Assembly (NCBI GenBank): GCA_003647755.1 | Contig: QMNL01000168.1 | Location: 1 to 5,072 of the forward strand | Length of the DNA stretch: 5,072 bases | Reading direction: 5' to 3' | From: Candidatus Coatesiibacteriota bacterium | GTDB lineage: Bacteria > B130-G9 | Shown: in pieces, positions 1-5,072 of the stretch | Position numbering within the stretch: position 1 is the stretch's first letter | Layout: each line of letters starts with the position of its first letter | Position numbers and translations under genes: made by a program | The notes under the pieces: model-generated | What the model saw: only the letters and a program-made list of their open reading frames with translations | What the model was told of the DNA's origin: nothing | Database searches by the model: none

Positions 1-650
1 GACTGAATCGCGGGCTTGAACTTGTACTTATAGGCGGCCATCACAGATTCCTTGATAAACTGCTGCTTGAACTTATCGCCCGTCGCGTGGAGCACCTGGT
101 GGCTCACAACATTGCCTTTCTCATCGACAGCAAGCATTAGAACCACCACGGCCTCCTTCCCTACCTGCTGTGCGAGAGTGGGATAGCTCGGCTTCACCTC
201 CTTAAGGACCTCGGGCTGCCGGCTGACCTCCCATTGATTGTAGATCTTTGCCTCCTGCTCCTGCTCCTGGCCTACCTCGACGTCAGGCGCCTCGGGGATT
301 CCCCACACGAAATCCTCGTCCGGGGGGATCTCCTCGATCTGGGGTTCAGGCTCTAACGGCTGTATCTCCTCCGGCTCATTCGGCGTCGGGTCTGGCACTG
401 GAATGATGAACTTGGCCTTCTTCACTTTCTTCTTCGGAGGTGGTGGCTTGACCTTCGGTTTCTCCCTCTCCGGCGGCCGCCAACGCCTGATTCTGACGTG
501 GTGCTTTATCTCCTCGTAGGTTGGGGCTGGTCTTACAGGGAACGTGAAGTACAACAGCCATAGATGAAATAAGACTGCAATAATAGCAGCAAGTATAAGC
601 TGCTTTCGATCGAGTCTCCGCTTCTGCTCAAGAAAGAGCGCAGCCTTCAT
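1..650 (-). CDS. tonB: TonB-family energy transducer (3' end cut by window edge)
   Basis: This is a TonB-family protein, which carries the energy of an ExbB-type proton channel across the periplasm to outer-membrane receptors. I translated 216 codons from the ATG at 650 without a stop. Residues 1-17 are a short, basic cytoplasmic tail. Residues 18-37 form a single membrane anchor with a His at 29, comparable to the transmembrane His of E. coli TonB. Residues 55-80 are Lys/Pro-rich, including KPPPPKKKVKK. Residues 84-122 are Glu/Asp/Pro-rich. From about residue 146 there is a typical TonB C-terminal domain: KPSYPTLAQQ, VDEKGNV, and YKFKPA at 209-214, where the window ends. By family comparison only about 15-25 residues are missing. 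The start is fixed by a strong ribosome binding site 9 nt upstream. The ATG overlaps the exbB stop (TGATG), so the two genes are probably coupled. The family call is secure; the receptor it serves cannot be told. Confidence 0.93.
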   Translation of the reverse strand, partial: MKAALFLEQKRRLDRKQLILAAIIAVLFHLWLLYFTFPVRPAPTYEEIKHHVRIRRWRPPEREKPKVKPPPPKKKVKKAKFIIPVPDPTPNEPEEIQPLEPEPQIEEIPPDEDFVWGIPEAPDVEVGQEQEQEAKIYNQWEVSRQPEVLKEVKPSYPTLAQQVGKEAVVVLMLAVDEKGNVVSHQVLHATGDKFKQQFIKESVMAAYKYKFKPAIQ

Positions 651-1543
651 CACTCATCGCCTCCTTTGGCCGCCGGTCTCTCGGACTCTTCGGCCGCAGG
701 GACCTTGCCAGGTTCGGCCAAGTCGCCGACCATCATCGAGAACAGGACAGTTAGAATATATGCTCCCTCGTGCATCATCACGGCGATTCTGCCGACTCGT
801 GTCGTGAAGTAATTGTAGGCTCCAGCTACCGGTATGGCGACTGATAGCCCAGCTGCGGACATGATGAGAGCCTGAGATATTCCCTCGCTGATGTCCTGAG
901 GATTGACTACCTTCTTGAGGCCGATGACATGAAAAGCAAGTATGATGCCCCAAACTGTGCCGAGGAAGCCGATAAGTGGCGCAATGTTCGAGACACTGGC
1001 GAGCGCGGGAAGCCCCTTCTCCAGACGACCCATTTCGGCCTGACCTGCCCGCTCGATGGCGCTCTCGATGTTCCGAATCTCTCCCACCTCGATCTTCTCC
1101 AGCCCCGCAACCGTCATCGTTGCTATGGGAGACCTCTCAAACTGCCTGCACGTTGCCTCGAGCCGTCCCGCATCGACATCAGGTTCCGACGCGAGCGAGT
1201 TCAACGACTTCAGCATCTTGTTGGTGGCCCTCGCCTCCCGTGAGAGGCTCACCAGCCGATCAACCAGAAACATCACACCGATGAACGAGGCAAACAGGAT
1301 TGGCCACATGAACGGCCCGCCGCTTTTGAACAGCTCCATCACCTGGCCCCCGGCAGCCGAGAAGCCCATTGAGTGCCAGAACGATACGGGCCCGGGCGGG
1401 GGCGTAGGAGTAGCGGCCGCGGCCTTGTGCACGAGCGATGCCGCGGTTGAAAGAGTCGCCATGCTCGAGGCGGCCGTTGCGCTGGTTGAGATAGTTCCCA
1501 CGGACGCCGTGGAGATCGAGGCCAGGGTTGCTGCTGCAAGCAT
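650..1543 (-). CDS. exbB: MotA/TolQ/ExbB-family proton channel subunit
   Basis: This 297-residue inner-membrane protein should be the channel subunit that couples proton flow to TonB. Membrane segments are visible at about 77-95, 181-207 and 224-245. The loop between the first two is helical and charged, as expected for the cytoplasmic domain. The family hallmark lies at 186-200 (NIAPLIGFLGTVWGI), and T196 corresponds to E. coli ExbB Thr148. In the third segment, GISQALIMSAAGL has Gln224 where E. coli ExbB has Glu176, and Ser229 where it has Thr181. Residues 1-46 are an unusual Ala/Ser/Thr-rich stretch, followed by Pro-rich TPTPPPGP. Several ExbB relatives have an extended N-terminus, but this one lacks the basic start of a normal signal peptide. 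A ribosome binding site precedes the ATG. The gene starts 4 nt after the ABC gene and ends overlapping the tonB start. ExbB is preferred over TolQ or MotA because of the adjacent tonB. Confidence 0.93.
   Translation of the reverse strand: MLAAATLASISTASVGTISTSATAASSMATLSTAASLVHKAAAATPTPPPGPVSFWHSMGFSAAGGQVMELFKSGGPFMWPILFASFIGVMFLVDRLVSLSREARATNKMLKSLNSLASEPDVDAGRLEATCRQFERSPIATMTVAGLEKIEVGEIRNIESAIERAGQAEMGRLEKGLPALASVSNIAPLIGFLGTVWGIILAFHVIGLKKVVNPQDISEGISQALIMSAAGLSVAIPVAGAYNYFTTRVGRIAVMMHEGAYILTVLFSMMVGDLAEPGKVPAAEESERPAAKGGDE
660..667 (-). promoter_or_regulatory. Ribosome binding site of the tonB-family gene
   Basis: The minus strand reads AAAGGAGG here, 9 nt before the ATG at 650, and it lies inside the last codons of exbB. 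A competing ATG at 657 is only 2 nt from this site and its frame hits a stop after nine codons. The site therefore supports the start at 650. Confidence 0.8.
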
Positions 1544-1547
1544 CGCT

Positions 1548-2267
1548 TTAGTTCCCTTTCTCGATTCGCTCGTCGGAGACCACCTCTCCGTCGAGCAGTC
1601 TAATGATCCTGTCAGCGTGCATCGCTACGCTCTGCTCATGAGTTACCACGATGAGCGTATTGCCCTGGGCGTGCAGGTCAGCGAAGATGTGCATTATCTC
1701 GTCGCCGGCCTTGCTGTCGAGGTTACCGGTAGGCTCATCGGCCAGTATTAAGCTTGGGTGGTTCGCAAGCGCCCTCGCGATGGCCACTCTCTGCCGCTCC
1801 CCACCGGAAAGCTCGTTGGGCTTGTGCTTAACCCTCTCGCCGAGCCCCAACAGATCAAGCATCTGAAGTGCCCTCTTTCTTCGCATACGCCGTGATCCGC
1901 CCTTGTATAGCATGGGCAGCTCAACGTTCCGAAGCGCCGAAGTCCTTGCAAGCAGGTTGAACGTCTGAAATACGAAGCCAATTTTGTTGCACCTTATCCT
2001 CGCCAGGTCCCTGTCGCTCTTCTCGTCAATCGGCTCGCCCTCCAAACGATACCTGCCAGTCGTGGCCCTGTCCAGGCATCCGAGTATGTTCATCAATGTA
2101 GTCTTCCCCGAGCCCGAAGGCCCCATTATCGCCACATATTCATTATCGTGCACCAAAAGCGAGACGCCGTGCAAGACCTGAAGCTCTCGCCTGCCCATTC
2201 TGTAGGATTTCGACACCTGCTCCAGCCTGATCAGCTCGTGATCGCTACCGTCTAGCCTGCTTGCCAT
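1548..2267 (-). CDS. ABC transporter ATP-binding protein, LolD/MacB/FtsE type
   Basis: This 239-residue stand-alone ATPase subunit of an ABC transporter has every catalytic motif intact. Walker A is GPSGSGKT at 49-56, the Q-loop is FVFQTFNLL with Q101, the signature is LSGGE at 153-157, Walker B is LILADE at 173-178, the D-loop is GNLDSK at 181-186, and the switch His is H200 in VVTHEQ. The length and the run LADEPTGNLDSK fit the LolD/MacB/FtsE group. Members of that group work with FtsX-like permeases in lipoprotein release, macrolide or peptide efflux, or cell-wall hydrolase control. No permease gene is visible next to it: upstream is a GWxTD lipoprotein and downstream is exbB. The substrate therefore cannot be assigned and I give no gene symbol. 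The ATG lies 3 nt after the upstream stop, with GAGGTGA at 2279-2285 as a likely ribosome binding site inside the upstream gene. Confidence 0.95.
   Translation of the reverse strand: MASRLDGSDHELIRLEQVSKSYRMGRRELQVLHGVSLLVHDNEYVAIMGPSGSGKTTLMNILGCLDRATTGRYRLEGEPIDEKSDRDLARIRCNKIGFVFQTFNLLARTSALRNVELPMLYKGGSRRMRRKRALQMLDLLGLGERVKHKPNELSGGERQRVAIARALANHPSLILADEPTGNLDSKAGDEIMHIFADLHAQGNTLIVVTHEQSVAMHADRIIRLLDGEVVSDERIEKGN
1553..1559 (-). promoter_or_regulatory. Ribosome binding site of exbB
   Basis: The minus strand reads AAAGGGA, ending 9 nt before the ATG at 1543 and overlapping the last codons of the ABC gene. It supports this start over the internal Met28, which has no purine-rich site in front of it. 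The long Ala/Ser/Thr-rich N-terminus therefore appears to be translated. Confidence 0.6.
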
Positions 2268-2270
2268 CGC

Positions 2271-3878
2271 CTACTCAATCACCTCGAAATCTCTGCGCGA
2301 GAGAAGCTCCACGCCCTCGACAACGTCAACCACTCGCACGCGCAACGTGTATTCACCGGGATCGATGATGTCCGGCCTAAGGGGCAGCCGATACACCTGC
2401 ATCTGATCCCGACCGCCCTCACGAGGCGCAAGGAACTTGTAGCGGAAGATGACCTTATCGGGGTCCTCGCGGGGCGAGATCGAGTATTGAATCATGAACT
2501 TCGGTGCACCATCGCCGGCAACGCCGAGACTGTATATCTCGTAATAGACGCTCAGCACCCCACCCATGCGATAGACGCCGGCTGGGTTGGGCAGGACCTC
2601 GAAGCCGTGCTTGACAAACATCGACAGCTCCTCGGCATGCCTCACAGATGAGGCCAGCTCGATGCTAGAAAGGCTCAGATGGTGCGGCTCGATTATCCTC
2701 ACCTCGAAGCTCTTGCGGACGTAACCATACCGCTTGGAGTTCTGGTCAACAGCAACCGCCTCAATCTCGTAGAGCCCGGACTCCAGCAGCGCACCAGCGA
2801 TGTAGATGAAGAACCTGTCCTGAGCAGTGGTGTTCTCCTCGAGCTCCTCCACGGCGAAGCGACGGCGAACTGTCCCGCCAACCAAACGCCGCTTGGAATC
2901 GTATAGACGGGTTGAAATTACGATCTCGGCCTTGAAGGCACCGTTGTCGTCGGGCCTGAACTCAAGGTCCGTGTTGGGAATGACAAAGTCGAACTCCTCC
3001 ATGTTACTCCGGCCCGGCGAAGCGAACGTCAGGACCCCGACCTCCAGGTCAAGCGTGGCCTCCTCCGGTGTGATTGGCACAGCCGCCTTGAACGGATCGT
3101 TCACGCCCTGCTCGATATCGATGACCGATTCCTCGGACAGAGTCGTCCCCTGGGCCTTGGTCTCCCACTCGCCGCCTCCGGCTCGGGTGCTGCGCCTGTA
3201 ACTGTAGTCCCCCTGTTTCTCCCTCAGGTCGCCAGTGGAAGTCTGCTCAGCATGAAAGTCGTCGAACGCAGAAGTCTGCTGCTGGGAAGCCAGATCGGCC
3301 CTGGCGGCCTGAACCTTCTGCTCAGGAGTGTTCGCCGTATCCTTGATCGAGCTCGCAAGCTCATAGTCCCCCGTCATGTGAACATCAACGAAGAGGAACT
3401 TTATATCTGTCCCCACATACGGGATGTAATCATAAACCCACCTCTCATAAGGCTTCGAATACCACCCACCCATGAGTGCTACGTCACCCATCGGCTTTAA
3501 CTCCACGTAGTTCGGAGGCCCATACTTGATGAATATCTTCCCCCGGTCAGTCTTCCAGCCTGGCGTCCTACCCCAGCGGAACTTCTTCTGAGCGTAACGA
3601 AGCCGCTTATAGTGCTCGAGCTTATACTCGTTGACAGGCGTGTCCGGCGTCGGATCCCGCCGCTTCCAAAACTCCCGAAGCCATTTGGCCCGCTGCTCCG
3701 GCCTCAGCTCGACGAACTCTGCCAGCTCCTTGTTCGTGGCTATGTAGCGTATCTCGTCAAATGTCCTCTTGCCCGATGCATCAAGATTGTCGTAGCCCAG
3801 GTAAGTAACGCCGCAACCAGCGCACAAAAGCGCTGCCATAAGCGTCAGGCAGAACCTAATAAGAAAGCGTCTCAGCAT
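2271..3878 (-). CDS. GWxTD-domain protein, probable lipoprotein
   Basis: This 535-residue protein has the eponymous GWxTD motif as GWKTD at residues 107-111, in the setting PGWKTDRGKIFIKYGPP. An aromatic YERWVYDYIP stretch and FLFVD follow, as is usual in this family. The N-terminus has Arg residues, a hydrophobic stretch (6-18) and LLCAGC, with Cys22 as the likely lipidation site. The -3 position is Cys rather than the usual Leu, so this lipobox is imperfect. Residues 179-258 are a polar Gln/Ser/Thr/Gly/Glu-rich linker. The remainder looks like two beta-rich regions, including LPNPAGVYRMGG and VYYEIYSLG, which are recurrent in GWxTD proteins. The biochemical function of the family is unknown to me. 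The reading frame is open to a TTG at 3914, but the ATG at 3878 has a well-placed ribosome binding site and starts the signal sequence directly. It leads the tight GWxTD-ABC-exbB-tonB cluster, with 3 nt to the ABC gene. Lipidation and an envelope location are inferred. Confidence 0.9.
   Translation of the reverse strand: MLRRFLIRFCLTLMAALLCAGCGVTYLGYDNLDASGKRTFDEIRYIATNKELAEFVELRPEQRAKWLREFWKRRDPTPDTPVNEYKLEHYKRLRYAQKKFRWGRTPGWKTDRGKIFIKYGPPNYVELKPMGDVALMGGWYSKPYERWVYDYIPYVGTDIKFLFVDVHMTGDYELASSIKDTANTPEQKVQAARADLASQQQTSAFDDFHAEQTSTGDLREKQGDYSYRRSTRAGGGEWETKAQGTTLSEESVIDIEQGVNDPFKAAVPITPEEATLDLEVGVLTFASPGRSNMEEFDFVIPNTDLEFRPDDNGAFKAEIVISTRLYDSKRRLVGGTVRRRFAVEELEENTTAQDRFFIYIAGALLESGLYEIEAVAVDQNSKRYGYVRKSFEVRIIEPHHLSLSSIELASSVRHAEELSMFVKHGFEVLPNPAGVYRMGGVLSVYYEIYSLGVAGDGAPKFMIQYSISPREDPDKVIFRYKFLAPREGGRDQMQVYRLPLRPDIIDPGEYTLRVRVVDVVEGVELLSRRDFEVIE
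2279..2285 (-). promoter_or_regulatory. Probable ribosome binding site of the ABC ATPase gene
   Basis: The minus strand reads GAGGTGA within the last codons of the GWxTD gene. It ends 11 nt before the ATG at 2267, which is slightly long spacing. Its position inside the upstream coding region fits translational coupling. Confidence 0.5.
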
Positions 3879-3882
3879 ATCT

Positions 3883-3892
3883 CTCACCACCT
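3883..3892 (-). promoter_or_regulatory. Ribosome binding site of the GWxTD gene
   Basis: The minus strand reads AGGTGGTGAG, giving AGGTGG 8 nt and GGTGAG 4 nt before the ATG at 3878. It decides this start. The upstream TTG at 3914 has AGGTGA directly abutting it with no spacer, and it would place 12 residues including charged ones ahead of the signal sequence. Confidence 0.7.
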
Positions 3893-3899
3893 GCCTCAG

Positions 3900-3926
3900 G
3901 CCGCCAGGCGACAATCACCTGGCGGC
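3900..3926 (-). promoter_or_regulatory. Perfect 9-bp GC-rich hairpin in the GWxTD leader
   Basis: GCCGCCAGG at 3900-3908 pairs exactly with CCTGGCGGC at 3918-3926 around a 9-nt loop. The hairpin lies 21 nt upstream of the GWxTD start and does not include the ribosome binding site. On the minus strand no T-run follows it, so it is not a standard intrinsic terminator. It could stabilise the 5' end of the downstream message or be a small dispersed repeat. The structure is seen directly; any role is inference. Confidence 0.5.
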
Positions 3927-3929
3927 AAA

Positions 3930-3958
3930 AGGCGAAATGGGGCAGCGTTCACTGCCCC
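3930..3958 (-). terminator. Possible terminator after the M1 peptidase gene
   Basis: On the minus strand GGGGCAG pairs with CTGCCCC (7 bp, 6-nt loop, 3939-3958), about 34 nt after the peptidase stop. The stem is followed by ATTTCGCCTTTT, which is T-rich but interrupted. This resembles a weak intrinsic terminator separating the peptidase from the downstream cluster. Partial read-through is quite possible because of the interrupted T-tract. Confidence 0.4.
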
Positions 3959-3991
3959 TCACACAAAGGAGGAGTTCAAACAACCAAATCT

Positions 3992-5072
3992 CTATTTTAC
4001 CTTGTTATACCTAGTCTTCTTGATCTTGCGCACGAGAACCGCACCAAACTCGTTCAGAACGAGCTTCCTGGCAGGCCCTCTCAACTTCACCTCAAACTCC
4101 TCTACCGTCTTCTCACCAGTCAACAAAATCGGTATTGCGTATTGTTCCCCAGATTTTAGGTGCACCCACAGAGGGATCCGAACCCTGAAATGCTTGGCCG
4201 CATCTCCGCCTATCTTGTAATCCCCCAAGTTCTTGATCCTTATCTTTGCAGTGTTCCCAGATATCTTGTAGCCGTATTCGTAGCTCGGGATACCCATGCC
4301 GTAAATCCACTGGTCAAACCACCAGCGCATGTTGTCCGTGCCATATATGGCCTTCATGTTCTGTTTGCCGAGCGTCTGCTCCAAGACCTGCTGGACGTCG
4401 CTTGTCGCACCGTTCTTCCAATACATTGAGTTGAGCAGATTCCGCTCGAACAAGATGAACGCCTTGTCGCCTATGTTCTTACGCAGCATGTTAAGTACGC
4501 ACGGCCCCTTGTGATACATCCCAGTCCACCCACCAACTTGACCGGTCCGGCGCTGGGACATGGCTATTGGGCCGTTCTCGTAGGCGAACATTGCATAGTC
4601 ATGCCACTCCTTCATCTTCCTCTTGTAAGGCTCATCGCCCCTGGAAGCCTGCATATACATCGCAGACTGCTGCTCCGTGAAGCTCTCAGAGAACCACTGA
4701 TCTCTCGACGCACGCCACGCAAGGACGTGGCCCCAATACTGATGCCCAGACTCGTGGGACCAAAACGCTGCGCCCCATCGACCCGGAGCCGCCTCAACCA
4801 GGGCCTTGTCTCCTGCCGAGACGAATGACCAACCGTCGAGCTGAAGCATGGTCGCCTGACCCTGACCGAACCCGCTCGTGATCGGCATCTCCACCCAAGC
4901 CATTTTCTTATAGGGCAGCGGAAGATAGAGGTGCTGCTGAAAATCCATAATGCTCTTGGCCTCGGTAACCAGACTCTCCGGGTTACGTATCGCATAGTCT
5001 CTCTTGATGAACCGACCGGGGGTGCTTCGCCAGCTCTCTCGCCAGCCAGCCCGGCCTATCCTCCCATGGCGA
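3992..5072 (-). CDS. M1-family zinc metallopeptidase (5' end outside window)
   Basis: This is the C-terminal 359 residues of a gluzincin peptidase of the M1 aminopeptidase clan. The frame stays open from the stop at 3994-3992 up to 5071, so the Met at 4948 is internal and the start lies outside the window. Numbered from that Met, the zinc site is HESGH at 65-69 with the third ligand Glu88 exactly 18 residues later (HEXXH-X18-E). This is followed by the expected WFSESF context. Tyr145 in MYHKG matches the transition-state Tyr of M1 enzymes, and LNMLRKNIGDKAF matches the helix after it. The usual GxMEN substrate-binding motif is not recognisable: the equivalent stretch reads SGFGQGQAT at 25-33. 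After the catalytic domain only a beta-rich region (about 225-318) remains, so there is no large helical C-terminal domain as in ERAP- or PepN-type enzymes. The location and substrate are unknown. It lies 113 nt upstream of the GWxTD gene on the same strand and may belong to a separate transcript. Confidence 0.9.
   Translation of the reverse strand, partial: RHGRIGRAGWRESWRSTPGRFIKRDYAIRNPESLVTEAKSIMDFQQHLYLPLPYKKMAWVEMPITSGFGQGQATMLQLDGWSFVSAGDKALVEAAPGRWGAAFWSHESGHQYWGHVLAWRASRDQWFSESFTEQQSAMYMQASRGDEPYKRKMKEWHDYAMFAYENGPIAMSQRRTGQVGGWTGMYHKGPCVLNMLRKNIGDKAFILFERNLLNSMYWKNGATSDVQQVLEQTLGKQNMKAIYGTDNMRWWFDQWIYGMGIPSYEYGYKISGNTAKIRIKNLGDYKIGGDAAKHFRVRIPLWVHLKSGEQYAIPILLTGEKTVEEFEVKLRGPARKLVLNEFGAVLVRKIKKTRYNKVK

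Noticed and set aside
1056..1751. 231-codon plus-strand open frame
   Set aside because: It runs antisense across exbB and the end of the ABC gene, both of which have clear family motifs. Its translation shows no recognisable domain, and long antisense frames are expected in GC-rich coding DNA.
3879..3914. Longer GWxTD protein starting at TTG 3914
   Set aside because: The AGGTGA in front of the TTG has no spacer, whereas the ATG at 3878 has AGGTGGTGAG at good distance and begins directly with the signal sequence.
3965..3974. Plus-strand AAAGGAGGAG resembling a strong ribosome binding site
   Set aside because: No start codon follows at a suitable distance and no supported plus-strand gene lies downstream.
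3879..3991. A sigma70-type promoter for the GWxTD cluster
   Set aside because: I found no convincing pair of -35 and -10 elements at proper spacing on the minus strand. The cluster promoter may lie elsewhere or use an unfamiliar consensus.
3612..4220. 202-codon plus-strand open frame spanning the intergenic gap
   Set aside because: It overlaps the GWxTD N-terminus, both hairpins and the peptidase C-terminus antisense. It shows no domain, membrane segment or signal.
3992..4948. M1 peptidase as a complete gene starting at 4948
   Set aside because: The frame is open for 41 more codons to the window edge. Those residues continue a plausible M1 helix leading into the region before the active site, so the Met is internal.
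4612..4995. 127-codon minus-strand open frame
   Set aside because: It is a different frame of the peptidase catalytic region. The peptidase frame carries HEXXH-X18-E, while this one is Arg/Ser-rich with no motif.

Overview
All recognisable genes lie on the minus strand, so the window reads biologically from base 5072 down to base 1. The order is: the 3' part of an M1-family zinc metallopeptidase (cut at the right edge), a GWxTD-domain probable lipoprotein, a LolD/MacB/FtsE-type ABC ATPase, an ExbB/TolQ/MotA-family proton-channel subunit, and a TonB-family energy transducer (cut at the left edge). The plus strand shows only out-of-frame shadow ORFs. I see no RNA gene, CRISPR array, insertion sequence or phage gene.

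The organism is probably an uncultured, diderm (Gram-negative-type) bacterium. TonB and ExbB imply an outer membrane. GWxTD-domain proteins are, from general knowledge, typical of Bacteroidetes/Chlorobi relatives, Acidobacteria, Gemmatimonadetes and neighbouring candidate phyla. The base composition is moderately GC-rich. The phylum is inference, because no marker gene is present.

Region by region: 3992-5072 is the peptidase. It has a complete zinc site (HESGH, 18 residues, then Glu) and a likely transition-state Tyr, but no recognisable GxMEN exopeptidase motif. Bases 3879-3991 are the only real intergenic gap and hold two GC-rich perfect hairpins and a ribosome binding site. Bases 1-3878 form a very tight four-gene cluster. 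The gap from GWxTD to the ABC gene is 3 nt and from the ABC gene to exbB is 4 nt. The exbB stop and the tonB start overlap by one base (TGATG). These four genes are almost certainly co-transcribed and probably translationally coupled.

How the genes may work together is inference. ExbB and TonB would convert the proton gradient into mechanical force at the outer membrane. The ABC ATPase would energise an inner-membrane export or lipoprotein-handling step. The GWxTD protein would be a periplasm-facing lipoprotein of unknown biochemical role. Two expected partners are missing from the visible order: no ExbD lies between exbB and tonB, and no ABC permease lies beside the ATPase. The ExbB also carries Gln where E. 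coli ExbB has the functionally important Glu176. The grouping of GWxTD, ABC ATPase, ExbB and TonB is the most interesting thing here and may be a dedicated, poorly described envelope system.
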